A stretch of DNA of 44,484 nt from CAZUCE01 sp964619265 (GTDB lineage Bacteria; Planctomycetota; UBA1135; GCA-002686595), in NCBI GenBank assembly GCA_964619265.1, contig CAZUCE010000036.1, forward strand, positions 1 to 44,484, given 5' to 3'. The notes under the pieces are model-generated. The model made no database searches, was not told the DNA's origin, and saw nothing but the letters and a program-made list of their open reading frames with translations. Position numbers and translations under genes: made by a program. Positions 7,061 through 15,461 of this stretch are shown here, piece by piece. Within the stretch, counting starts at the first letter, position 1; each line of letters starts with the position of its first letter.

Positions 7061-10048
7061 ATGTCGAAGAAACTCCTCCTGCTCCCGCTTCTCGCCCTGC
7101 TCGCTATTCCGATCCTGCTGCTGCTCGACAGCGGCGAACCAACCGGTCAGAATTCCGAAGCCGCCGGTCGTTCGGCGCAAACCACGACCGGTTCCGCCGC
7201 GGGCCCCGCTGAGTTGCGATCAGCCGCTCCGAGCGAATCTGAACTGGCCACCTCCGAGGCCCCGGCCGAAGAACTTGCGCGCAGCGCCGTCTCGGCGCCG
7301 ACCCAACGAAGCTCGCGCTCGACGGCCAAGACTCGCCCGATGGTTCAAGGTCGCGTGGTCGACGTCGAGGGTCGACCGGTTGCCGACGCCGAAATCAAGA
7401 TGAAGCGGCCCGGTGAGGCGATGCTCGCGATCGCTGGACTCAGCGCCTCGCGTACCGAAGAAGGCCTGACCGATGGTTTCGGCCGCTTCGATCTGCCAGG
7501 TAAGCCGGGCGAGGAAGTCACGTTCACCGTCGTATCGAAGGGCTTTCTCGAGTACGACAGAACGCTGATGCTTCCCGAAAGCCTGGCCGCTCCCATCGAA
7601 GACCTGGTTCTCAAGCAGGGCTTTGTGGTCTGGGGCACCGTAGTCGACCCCACGGGCCGCCCCATCGCAGGTGCGGAAGTCGATCACTTCGAACGTAGCT
7701 GGAGGTTCTCTCGCGGCGACGACGAGCCCGAGATCATCTGCGGAGAAGACGGAAAGTTCGAGCTTTCCGCAGTCTCTCCTGGCGATTGGTCGATCGTCGT
7801 CGAAGCACCGGGCCACCCGCGGCGCATCTTCCGGGGTGAAGACGAAGGGCGCGGCCGGCGTGCAACCGAGCTGGTGTGCGAGCTGCCTTACGCCCTGACC
7901 ATTTCGGGTCAGGTCAAGAACGTCCCACCCCAGCGCCTCTCGCAAGTCCGCGTCAGCGCAACGAACAGCGAGGAAAGTACTTCTCGATTCTCTCGCACAA
8001 ACCAGCCATTCATGGTCGAACTCAAACCGGACGGCAAGTTCCTGATCGAGCAGCTCGATCCCGACATCACCTATGAGCTCTCCGCCCAGGGCGGCAATGA
8101 TCTGAGCGTAGTCTACTCAGGTGGAAGTGAACGCTCCGCCCGATCCGACAAGGTCGTCGTCCCCGCAGGGACGAAAAATGTCGAGCTGCTCTACAAACGC
8201 GGAGCCGATGTGAAATTCGCGGTCATCGGAGCCGATACCGGCGAACCGCTCGAGAGCTTCGTGGCCGAAATCGGCCAAATGATGGTTAAGGAGGAGCTGA
8301 CCGAGCCCTCCGGGGAGATCAGAACCCACCATCCGGGTGGGCGCGACCAGTTCATGGATTTGCGTCCAACCGCCTTCTCCCTAGCGGACAACGAACCACG
8401 CTGGACACTCACCGTCCGTGCCTCCGGGTATGTACCCCTGCGCAAGGAAGACCTGTTCGTCCCCCCCACCGGGCAGGTCGACATCGGTGTTCTAGAGCTG
8501 CAGCCGGCCCCCAAGTTGACCGTTCGCGTGCTGGACGATGCTTCAGGCAAGCCGGTACGTTCAGCTCAGGTCATCCTGTCGGTAGAGACCCCTGAAATCG
8601 ACGATGAGAGCGGGATGAGGGGTTTTGCCTTTGGGCGCGTCATGGCCGAGCCAGCCCGGCGAGAACGAACCGACAAGAATGGAGAGGTGACGATCTCCAG
8701 TTTCGGAACGCAGCGCTCTAGCCTGCGAATCTCAAAAGCTCGCTATGCGAGTCATGAACAGGACGGCATCGTCGTGGGCGAATCGGACTCGACCCTCGAA
8801 ATCAGGCTTCTGGAAGAAGGCGAGATCACCGTCGAAGTCGTCGATGGAGACGGCAACCCTATGGACGATACGCGCGTTGAAATCCTGGCGCCCGATCCGG
8901 TCCCGGGGGATGGCGACGAGCGGGACGCCCGCACACGCTCCGATGGAACCGTGAGCTTCCGCAAGCTGCAAGCCGGCCGCTGGGGGTTCCGAATTGCTGG
9001 GGACTCCGGCCGCGGACAACCCTGGATGGTCAGAGGCAACGAACAAGGCGAGTGGACCTACGTGAGCGTGAAGCCGGGCTCGGAACAGGTTGTCGTGCTT
9101 CGCGGGCCGTACTTCTCTGTCGCCTCCGGAACGGTCCAAATCAATGGCGCGAAAGCCAGCGGTGGAACGGTATTCCTCGCCGAGCGGAATCCCGATCAAA
9201 CGACGCCAGCCGGCACCGCCGGAAACTGGACCCCCCATCGCGACCGCCTCGACGAACAGGGCCGATTCTCCATGGAGAAGGTCCCCTATGGCAACTACTG
9301 GCTCACGGTCCAAAACGACGCTCTAGCTGTGCAATCCGCCCACGCCGTCACCATCGACAGCCCCGCGGAGAGCTTCGAGATCAACGCCGTTACCGCCAGC
9401 GTCTCGGGTCGCGTTCTCGACGGGGCCGGTCGACCGGTCGCCGGCGTCTCGGTTCGCGCGGACCCCGAGAACGCGACCAAAAGCGGCACTTGGTGGAAAT
9501 CCGATCTCAGGGGTTCCGGACCCACGAGCAGCAACGTGGTCCCGGTCGAATCGTCCCTCGCAGCACTCGTCGAGAGCGAAGACCGCGGCCTGACCGACTC
9601 AGACGGCCGTTACACCATCACAGGCCTCACACCCGATCGGCCGATGGTCGTTCAGGCGGGCGGAGACTTTGTCCTCTCGAATCAGTCAGAGCCGTTCACC
9701 GTGACAGCCGGCGAATTGCTAGAGGATGTGGAAATCAAGGTGCAGCCAGCTGGAGCCTTCCTGATCAAGGTCGAGCAGGGAGAGGATCAAGGTCAACCCA
9801 GGTTCTTTCGAGTTCAAGTCCTCAGGCTCGATGGAAGCGAGGAGAACACGCGCCAGTACAGCGAGAACCTGTGGGATTCGAGGCCATGGCTTCGTGGCGG
9901 CATCGAGCCCGGCCGCTACAGGCTCGAGATTCGGGAACGGGAACGGGGCTTCTCCAGGGCCGAGAATCAAGAGTCAGAACCGTCCTACACTGCTGAAATC
10001 GAGGTGATCGCCGGCCAGCAGACCGACCACATCGCTGTGATTCCCTAG
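7061..10048 (+). CDS. Large exported/membrane-anchored protein with carboxypeptidase-regulatory-like repeats
   Basis: 995 aa. An N-terminal hydrophobic segment (MSKKLLLLPLLALLAIPILLLL) acts as signal or anchor, followed by an Ala/Ser/Thr-rich linker to about residue 90. The rest is a string of beta-sandwich modules of the CarboxypepD_reg type, seen as repeated V-x-G-x-V-x-D-x-x-G-x-P-x-x-x-A/V signatures: QGRVVDVEGRPVADAEI, WGTVVDPTGRPIAGAEV, VEVVDGDGNPMDDTRVEI and SGRVLDGAGRPVAGVSV. No catalytic residues are apparent. Such proteins are common at planctomycete cell surfaces; adhesive or structural roles are assumed, not shown. It resembles the C-terminal half of the sigma fusion at 26946-29453. 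Confidence 0.88.
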   Translation: MSKKLLLLPLLALLAIPILLLLDSGEPTGQNSEAAGRSAQTTTGSAAGPAELRSAAPSESELATSEAPAEELARSAVSAPTQRSSRSTAKTRPMVQGRVVDVEGRPVADAEIKMKRPGEAMLAIAGLSASRTEEGLTDGFGRFDLPGKPGEEVTFTVVSKGFLEYDRTLMLPESLAAPIEDLVLKQGFVVWGTVVDPTGRPIAGAEVDHFERSWRFSRGDDEPEIICGEDGKFELSAVSPGDWSIVVEAPGHPRRIFRGEDEGRGRRATELVCELPYALTISGQVKNVPPQRLSQVRVSATNSEESTSRFSRTNQPFMVELKPDGKFLIEQLDPDITYELSAQGGNDLSVVYSGGSERSARSDKVVVPAGTKNVELLYKRGADVKFAVIGADTGEPLESFVAEIGQMMVKEELTEPSGEIRTHHPGGRDQFMDLRPTAFSLADNEPRWTLTVRASGYVPLRKEDLFVPPTGQVDIGVLELQPAPKLTVRVLDDASGKPVRSAQVILSVETPEIDDESGMRGFAFGRVMAEPARRERTDKNGEVTISSFGTQRSSLRISKARYASHEQDGIVVGESDSTLEIRLLEEGEITVEVVDGDGNPMDDTRVEILAPDPVPGDGDERDARTRSDGTVSFRKLQAGRWGFRIAGDSGRGQPWMVRGNEQGEWTYVSVKPGSEQVVVLRGPYFSVASGTVQINGAKASGGTVFLAERNPDQTTPAGTAGNWTPHRDRLDEQGRFSMEKVPYGNYWLTVQNDALAVQSAHAVTIDSPAESFEINAVTASVSGRVLDGAGRPVAGVSVRADPENATKSGTWWKSDLRGSGPTSSNVVPVESSLAALVESEDRGLTDSDGRYTITGLTPDRPMVVQAGGDFVLSNQSEPFTVTAGELLEDVEIKVQPAGAFLIKVEQGEDQGQPRFFRVQVLRLDGSEENTRQYSENLWDSRPWLRGGIEPGRYRLEIRERERGFSRAENQESEPSYTAEIEVIAGQQTDHIAVIP

Positions 10049-10109
10049 GCTCCTTCCCTTCAAGGCGCAGCAACGCGCCCTCTTCCCGCTCTCCCCCGAA
10101 CGCCGCCCC

Positions 10110-10505
10110 ATGACGGACTCCACAACTCCCCCTCCGGTCCCCGGGACGATTGGCTGGCTCGACCTAGCTGCTCCCGAGGCCGAGTCCTTGCGCGAGTTCT
10201 ACACAGCCGTGATCGGCTGGACCACCGAACCCGTCGAAATGGAAGGCTACGAGGACCATGTTTGCCTCGCCGCCGACGGAACGCCAGTCGCCGGTGTCTG
10301 CCACGCCAAGGGCCCCAACGCAAACCTTCCGGCAGCCTGGCTGGCGTACGTGCACGTCATCGACCTGGAGGCCTCGATCGCGGAAGCTACAAAGCGCGGT
10401 GGCGAAGTTCTCGGCGGCATCCGCGACATGGGTAGCCACGGCCGCGTGGCCGTGGTTCGGGATCCGGCCGGCGCCGTACTCTCGCTATTCCAGGCGAAGA
10501 GCTAG
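10110..10505 (+). CDS. VOC (glyoxalase/bleomycin-resistance) family protein
   Basis: 131 aa, one vicinal-oxygen-chelate module pair. The N-terminal IGWLDLAAPEAESLREFYTAVIGW is the typical first beta-alpha unit, and the C-terminal MGSHGRVAVVRDPAGAVLSLFQ is the typical last beta-hairpin with the DPxGxxxxLFQ ending. Metal-ligand positions are not all obvious. Members range from dioxygenases to binding proteins; no specific substrate can be assigned. It sits 61 nt after the repeat protein and converges with msrA, 40 nt apart. Confidence 0.88.
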   Translation: MTDSTTPPPVPGTIGWLDLAAPEAESLREFYTAVIGWTTEPVEMEGYEDHVCLAADGTPVAGVCHAKGPNANLPAAWLAYVHVIDLEASIAEATKRGGEVLGGIRDMGSHGRVAVVRDPAGAVLSLFQAKS

Positions 10506-10545
10506 CGCGTCGATCAGCGCCCTCGCGGCGGCCATCCGCCGGTCC

Positions 10546-11280
10546 TCAGTAATCTAAATCAAGCTTCTTGAGCTTGGGCCGGATTACGAAATCGCAGTAG
10601 CCCGCCGACTTGTTCTGAACGTAGTAATCCTGGTGGTAGTCCGGACCCGGATAGAACGTCGAAACCTCGGTGATCTTCGTCACGATCGGGTCGGAGAACG
10701 AGCTGGCCGCGGCCTCCTTGGAAGCGATCGCCTGCTCGCGCTGCTGTTCAGAGTGAAAGAAGATGTGCGACCGATACTGGGTTCCCTTGTCGGCCCCCTG
10801 CTGGTTCAAGGTCGTGGGATCGTGCAGGCGCCAGAACCAGTCGAGCAGTTCCTGGTAGGTCACGACGGAAGAATCGAAGGTCAGCTCGCAAACCTCGGCG
10901 TGGCCGGTCGCTCCCGTGCAGATCTGCTCGTAACTGGGGTGGTCCACGTGACCGCCCATGAAGCCGGAGCGCACGCTCTGGACCCCCTCGATCTGGTCGT
11001 AGACGGCCTCGACACACCAGTAACAACCAGCGCCGAACGTCGCCAGTTGGATGGTCGAATCAGAAGAGTCGGTCATGGGGTCGGAGGATTCGGTTCTGTC
11101 GCTGGCGCCGCTCGCCGAGTCCGTCTCGGAGAGACCGGCCTCGGGCGCCGCCTCGCCCTCGAAGGTCGGCGGCGAACCGGACGATTCAGTCGTCAAGGCC
11201 GTCTCGGAGGCGGTGCATCCGAACGAGAGCACCAAAGCCAACGGCAGCGAGGCGGATAGCGAAAAGGGAAGTCGAAGCAT
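10546..11280 (-). CDS. msrA: Lipoprotein-anchored peptide-methionine (S)-S-oxide reductase
   Basis: 244 aa. An N-terminal lipoprotein signal ends in a lipobox with Cys about 22 (LVLSFGC). A Ser/Thr/Asp/Glu-rich linker follows to about 75, then a complete MsrA domain. The catalytic motif is GAGCYWCVE with nucleophile Cys about 86 (Tyr in place of the more usual Phe of GCFWC). GHAEVCEL and a late Cys in SAGYCDF, a candidate resolving cysteine, are also visible. It reduces methionine-S-sulfoxide in oxidised proteins. The lipobox implies a membrane-tethered form facing the periplasm or outer compartment, repairing exported proteins. An unknown lipoprotein gene lies 31 nt upstream on the same strand. 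Confidence 0.93.
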   Translation of the reverse strand: MLRLPFSLSASLPLALVLSFGCTASETALTTESSGSPPTFEGEAAPEAGLSETDSASGASDRTESSDPMTDSSDSTIQLATFGAGCYWCVEAVYDQIEGVQSVRSGFMGGHVDHPSYEQICTGATGHAEVCELTFDSSVVTYQELLDWFWRLHDPTTLNQQGADKGTQYRSHIFFHSEQQREQAIASKEAAASSFSDPIVTKITEVSTFYPGPDYHQDYYVQNKSAGYCDFVIRPKLKKLDLDY

Positions 11281-11311
11281 GGGTTTCCTTAGGGCCAGCC
11301 CCCCCCATTTC

Positions 11312-12010
11312 TCAACGGGCGGCGGGAATCCAACGGTCCTGGTCCTTCAGCTTGACCGCGACGTCCGGAAAAGAAATCCGGTAGCTGCCATCGATCTCGA
11401 AGTGGTCCAGGGACAGAGAAATCGGTCCTACGAGCACCGGGGTCGACCAGGTCGCAGTTTCTAGGGATTCCCCGTTGGGACCCCGAATAATCCACTCGCG
11501 AACCACCCCCAGGTCGTCGACAAACAGGTCGTAGCCCGGCCCAGCGAGCCCTGCGCCCGGCTCCAGCACCTGGATCCAGCGAGCCGGGGCGCCCCCGATG
11601 GGGCCTGCGGCGGCCCCCCGGTCGACCACCGTGAGGCTGGTGTCCCAGGACAGGCTGAGCGGGAAAAGAAGCCAGCGCAGATCGTTCTCGAACGCCGCCG
11701 ATCGCGCCCGGTGCTGATCGGGCACGGACCCGCGGCTCCAGGTCTCCGGCCGGTCAAACGAGTCGAAGGCTGTCACCCGGTCGGGGCCAGGTTCCCAGAC
11801 CCACTTGGAGCTGGTGCGCCGGCCTCCCGCATCGCGCTGCATGGTGAAGCGAATGGCCTCGACCTGATCCCAGGCCTCGATTCCGTAGGCCGAAGGGATG
11901 TCGATCCGCGCCGGGTCCAAAGACAACGGCGCGGCGCAGGCGGTCAGCAAGAAGACCAGCCAGAGGGGGAGCAAGCCCAGGAACCGAGGGTGCGATTGGG
12001 AGTGGCACAT
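11312..12010 (-). CDS. Hypothetical lipoprotein
   Basis: 232 aa from the ATG at 12010; the open frame extends upstream to 12394, but only this start gives a signal peptide. The N-terminus has a basic/hydrophobic segment ending in the lipobox LLTAC (Cys about 25). The mature part is beta-rich with many Trp and Asp: IEAWDQVEAIRFTMQ, SSKWVWEPGPDRVTAFD, IEVLEPG-like and YDLFVDDLGVVREW. This alternation resembles periplasmic lipid-binding or LolA/LppX-like beta folds, but the match is too weak to name. It is probably co-transcribed with msrA. Confidence 0.75.
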   Translation of the reverse strand: MCHSQSHPRFLGLLPLWLVFLLTACAAPLSLDPARIDIPSAYGIEAWDQVEAIRFTMQRDAGGRRTSSKWVWEPGPDRVTAFDSFDRPETWSRGSVPDQHRARSAAFENDLRWLLFPLSLSWDTSLTVVDRGAAAGPIGGAPARWIQVLEPGAGLAGPGYDLFVDDLGVVREWIIRGPNGESLETATWSTPVLVGPISLSLDHFEIDGSYRISFPDVAVKLKDQDRWIPAAR

Positions 12011-12200
12011 CGGCCGGCAAGATAGCACCGAACGGCTTCCTAAGGCGGCTCGACCCAGGGCTTCATCCCGGGGGGGTGATGGGAAAGGGGTTCCTATCCG
12101 GATCGAGCCTGTCTTGCGAGCAAGCCTCCCGTGGCCGTCGTTCCGGAGGCCGGCTGTGCGGCCGAGATCCGCCCCGAGCTGCGTTGCATGGGTTTGAGCT

Positions 12201-13211
12201 CTAGCCCGCGAAGATCGCGCCGAGGATTCGAGCATCGGCCACGCAAGCCGCGAGCTCGCCCGGCAGCAGGGCTTGGGGCCCGTCGCTACGCGCGGTATCG
12301 GGACGCGGATGCATCTCGAGCAGCAACCCATCGGCCCCGACGGCCATCGCTCCGCGCGCCGCCGGCCGAACCAGATCTCGCTGACCGACCGCATGGGACG
12401 GGTCCACCAGAATCGGCAGGTGCGTCAACTGCCGGAGCAGCGGAACCGCGGCTAGGTCCAAGGTGTTGCGCAACGCCGTCTCGTACGTGCGGATCCCTCG
12501 CTCGCACAAGACGACCCGCTCGGTGCCGTGGGCCAGTAGATATTCCGCCGCGCACAACCACTCCTCGATGGTGCCCGAGAGGCCACGCTTCAAGAGCACC
12601 GGCTTGCCCATCGGAGCGATAGCCTTCAAGAGCGCGAAGTTCTGCATGTTGCGCGCCCCCACTTGGAGCGCATCGATGCCTTCGTGGACGAAGTCGGTGA
12701 CGTGCCGCGGATCGAGAATCTCGCTCACGACCGGCAAGCCGACGCCGTCTCCGGCTCGCTTCAAAAGCCGAAGCCCTTCCCGCCCCAGGCCCTGGAATGC
12801 GTAGGGGTGCGTCCTCGGCTTGTGCGCTCCGCCGCGCAGGGCGTGTGCGCCCGCGCGTTGGACCAGTTGGGCGCACTCCTCGATTTGTGCGCGGGACTCG
12901 ACGCTGCAAGGGCCCGCCACCACGAAGGGTTGGCCGCCACCGATCTGTGCATCGCCGAGCGAGACGATCGTCGGGCGCGAACGAAACGCCCGTGAGACGC
13001 GGACCCACGGTCCCTTTGGGCGGTGTAGACGAGCCAGGTGGGGAGCTTGCTCCAAATGGCGCTTCGCCGGTTCGGGAGCGGACCCAACCAAAGCCACGAC
13101 TTCGCGAAGCTCGTCGCGACCACGCACCACTTCGGCACCGAGTGCTTCGAGCTCCGACACCAGCCGCTCAGCGGCGAACGAGTCCGGCTGGAGGGTGAAT
13201 TCCGCAATCAT
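12201..13211 (-). CDS. aroF: 3-deoxy-7-phosphoheptulonate (DAHP) synthase, type I-beta
   Basis: 336 aa. It catalyses the first shikimate step, PEP plus erythrose 4-phosphate. An N-terminal ferredoxin-like regulatory domain (about 1-70) precedes the TIM barrel, the Thermotoga-like I-beta architecture. Visible: VVAGPCSVES at about 97-106 (metal-ligand Cys about 102), LLKRG, VDPSHA, and LEMHP followed by SDGPQAL. The PEP/E4P-binding loop reads GGAHKPRTHPYAFQG at about 127-141, where GGAxKPRTSPYxFQG is usual; the Ser to His change is unusual. It is the last gene of the trp operon, starting by a 4-nt overlap with the chorismate-mutase-like gene. Feedback specificity cannot be told from sequence. 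Confidence 0.93.
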   Translation of the reverse strand: MIAEFTLQPDSFAAERLVSELEALGAEVVRGRDELREVVALVGSAPEPAKRHLEQAPHLARLHRPKGPWVRVSRAFRSRPTIVSLGDAQIGGGQPFVVAGPCSVESRAQIEECAQLVQRAGAHALRGGAHKPRTHPYAFQGLGREGLRLLKRAGDGVGLPVVSEILDPRHVTDFVHEGIDALQVGARNMQNFALLKAIAPMGKPVLLKRGLSGTIEEWLCAAEYLLAHGTERVVLCERGIRTYETALRNTLDLAAVPLLRQLTHLPILVDPSHAVGQRDLVRPAARGAMAVGADGLLLEMHPRPDTARSDGPQALLPGELAACVADARILGAIFAG

Positions 13212-13444
13212 CGCACCCCTCCAGCCCGCGTGAGGCAGAAGGCGTCGATTCCCTCAAACAACGCCTTCAAGGCACCGGGCTCGGTCCGGCCGCGCAAGCG
13301 CGCCGCCAGGTCCTGTTGGCGGCTCGTGCGTTCGATCTCCGACAGCCCGGCCTGGGCTACAAGCTCAGACCGCAGGTCGAGAAGCGCTAAAAGAGATCGG
13401 TCGAGGGCTAGCAGTTCGCTGCGAGCAGAAACGGAGGAATTCAT
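13208..13444 (-). CDS. Small AroQ-type chorismate-mutase-like protein
   Basis: 78 aa, all helical. The first helix (LLALDRSLLALLDLRSELVAQAG) matches the start of AroQ chorismate mutases, which read I-D-x-x-L-x-x-L-L-x-x-R. The conserved Arg in LLDLRSEL is present, but the usual downstream Lys and the catalytic Arg/Glu pair are not clearly visible. It may therefore be a degenerate or regulatory AroQ domain. In other bacteria such domains form complexes with type I-beta DAHP synthase and regulate it. The ATGA overlaps with trpA upstream and the DAHP synthase downstream strongly support it as a real gene and suggest the two proteins work together. Confidence 0.7.
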   Translation of the reverse strand: MNSSVSARSELLALDRSLLALLDLRSELVAQAGLSEIERTSRQQDLAARLRGRTEPGALKALFEGIDAFCLTRAGGVR

Positions 13445-14259
13445 CGGGTCGTCGGGAAAGGAGTCTGGGAGCGAAGAGATTGAAGAAAAGTCCTGGCCAC
13501 GGCGCCGGCCTCGGAAACCGGGACGCCCTCGAGCGCGCGCACCAGCGCGGTCCCCACGACGGCGTGATCCGCTCGGCCTTGAAGGGCACGCACCTGTTCG
13601 GCGCGCGAGAAGCCGAAGCCAACCGCCACGGGCGCGGAGCCAGCCGCCCGGCGGACACGCCCTAGATAGCTCGATAGCTCGGCGTCGAATTCGGTGTCGT
13701 TTCCTGTCGTTCCGCGCCGGGCCACCGCGTAAAGAAACGCCGTCGAAGCCTCAGCCGCGGCGGAAAGCCGGGACTCGCCGGTATTGGGAGCTACAAAGAA
13801 GACCATCCGGAGTCCGGCGGCCTCGCTGCTCGCGATGACGTCTTCCGCCTCTTCTCGAGGAAGGTCCGGAATCGCCAGCGCGTCCGCGCCGGCCTCAGCC
13901 AGCGCCCGGTAGAAATCGCCTGTCGCCCGCTCGGCCAACACATTCGCGTAGCCAAACAGGGCGATCGGAAGCCGTCCCCCTTCCGCGCGGTACTGTTCGA
14001 GACATGTCAGCAGGTCGCGAGTTCGAAAACCCGCGCGCAGGGCACGTGCTGCCGCGGCCTGAAGAACCGGACCATCGGCAACCGGGTCGGAATGGGGAAC
14101 GCCCAGCTCGAGGGCGCTCGCGCCGCCTTCCTCAACCCCGTGCATGGCAGCGACCGTCTTTGCGCATCCGCCGTCCCCGGCGGTTAGGTAGGCGATCACT
14201 CCAGGCGGTTGAGCTGCAGTTCGGGCCGCAAACGCATCGAATCGGTGAGGAGCACTCAT
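13441..14259 (-). CDS. trpA: Tryptophan synthase alpha subunit
   Basis: 272 aa from the ATG at 14259, which overlaps the trpB stop as ATGA; the longer open frame to 14484 lies inside trpB and is rejected. The protein cleaves indole-3-glycerol phosphate to indole and glyceraldehyde 3-phosphate. The signature LELGVPHSDPVADGPVLQ holds both catalytic acids, Glu about 51 and Asp about 62; YLTAGDG near 24-30 is the usual substrate loop. FGYANVL and VGFGFSRAEQ are the later barrel strands, with the phosphate site in the second. His in PHSD replaces the common Phe (PFSD). Confidence 0.95.
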   Translation of the reverse strand: MSAPHRFDAFAARTAAQPPGVIAYLTAGDGGCAKTVAAMHGVEEGGASALELGVPHSDPVADGPVLQAAAARALRAGFRTRDLLTCLEQYRAEGGRLPIALFGYANVLAERATGDFYRALAEAGADALAIPDLPREEAEDVIASSEAAGLRMVFFVAPNTGESRLSAAAEASTAFLYAVARRGTTGNDTEFDAELSSYLGRVRRAAGSAPVAVGFGFSRAEQVRALQGRADHAVVGTALVRALEGVPVSEAGAVARTFLQSLRSQTPFPTTR

Positions 14260-15461
14260 TGGGACGCCTCGCGATGGGTAGCCAACGTGGCGAGGTCCTT
14301 GTCTCCGCGCCCCGACAAGCAAACGAGCACGGTTTTTCCCCGAAACCGCTCGGCCTCTCGCTTGAGATAACCGAGCGCGTGAGACGATTCGAGCGCCGGT
14401 AAAATGCCTTCGCAGCGAGTCAGTTCGCGACAGGCCCCAAGCGCTTGCTCGTCCGATGCCACCGCATAGCTCGCCCTGCCGCAAGCCGCAAGATCGGCGT
14501 GCTCGGGCCCGACCGATGGATAGTCGAGGCCTGCCGAGATCGACGAAGTCGAACGAACCTGGCCGTCCTCATCCTGCAAAAGCCGGCTGCGGCAGCCGTG
14601 TAGAACTCCGGTGGAAGCCCCCGTAACTCCCGGTGCCAAACGCGCCGCGTGCTCACCCGCTTGAGCCCCATGCCCGCCGGCTTCCACCCCGAGGAGCTCG
14701 ACTTCATCCTCTAAGAACGCCGTGAACAGCCCGATCGCATTGCTGCCCCCTCCCACGCAAGCGAGAGCTAGGCCGGGCAACGCACCGGTTCGTTCCAGGA
14801 TTTGCTGGCGAGCCTCGTCGCCAATCACGCGCTGAAAGTGCGCGACCATGCGCGGGTAAGGATGTGGACCCAGCGCCGATCCCAGTACGTAGGCCCGATT
14901 TTCGGGCTCTTCGACCCAAGCGCGCAACGCCGAGCTGACCGCTTCTTTGAGCGTTGCATCGCCGGCTTCACAGGGCACGACCCGCGCACCAAGCAACTCC
15001 ATGCGCTGTACGTTCGTGGCCTGCCGTTCCATATCCCGTGCACCCATGTGAACTTCGCAGTCGAGCCCCAAAACAGCGGCGGCGGTCGCCGTCGCAACAC
15101 CATGCTGACCCGCTCCAGTTTCGGCCAGAACACGCCGACGGCCACTGCGTAGCGCAAGCAGGCACTGACCCAGCGCGTTGTTCAGCTTGTGCGCGCCGGT
15201 GTGCAGCAGATCCTCGCGCTTGAGGAACAAACGCAGCCCGAGCCGTTCGCCCAGCCGCCGCGCCTCGTAAAGAGGCGTCGGGCGTCCGGCTAGATCCCGC
15301 AGGAGCTCGCCCAACTCGCGCGAGAATTCGGCATCCTCCTTGGCTGCCAGGAAGCGTCGCTCCAAATCAACCAACGGTTCGATCAAGGTTTCCGCGACGA
15401 AGCACCCGCCGAAAGGCGGCTGAGTGTCGCTGCGCTGGTAGGTACGTGAGGTCAGAAACAC
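14256..15461 (-). CDS. trpB: Tryptophan synthase beta subunit
   Basis: 401 aa, the PLP enzyme that condenses indole with serine. The PLP lysine lies in HTGAHKLNNALGQ (Lys about 92), with AETGAGQHGVATA, CVGGGSNAIG (cofactor phosphate loop) and LSGRGDKD at the C-terminus; this is the TrpB1 class that pairs with TrpA. The start is a GTG at 15461 that overlaps the trpC-trpF end by 10 nt. PPFGGCFVAETLIEPL is the normal N-terminal sequence, so the start must be close to this point. An ATGA overlap joins it to trpA. Confidence 0.96.
   Translation of the reverse strand: MFLTSRTYQRSDTQPPFGGCFVAETLIEPLVDLERRFLAAKEDAEFSRELGELLRDLAGRPTPLYEARRLGERLGLRLFLKREDLLHTGAHKLNNALGQCLLALRSGRRRVLAETGAGQHGVATATAAAVLGLDCEVHMGARDMERQATNVQRMELLGARVVPCEAGDATLKEAVSSALRAWVEEPENRAYVLGSALGPHPYPRMVAHFQRVIGDEARQQILERTGALPGLALACVGGGSNAIGLFTAFLEDEVELLGVEAGGHGAQAGEHAARLAPGVTGASTGVLHGCRSRLLQDEDGQVRSTSSISAGLDYPSVGPEHADLAACGRASYAVASDEQALGACRELTRCEGILPALESSHALGYLKREAERFRGKTVLVCLSGRGDKDLATLATHREASQ

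Noticed and set aside
12011..12200. Copy of the palindromic terminator after the trp operon
   Set aside because: Only weak short hairpins are seen; the 22-nt outer arm is absent.
14260..14484. Longer N-terminus for TrpA
   Set aside because: Lies wholly inside trpB; the ATGA overlap start gives the normal TrpA length.
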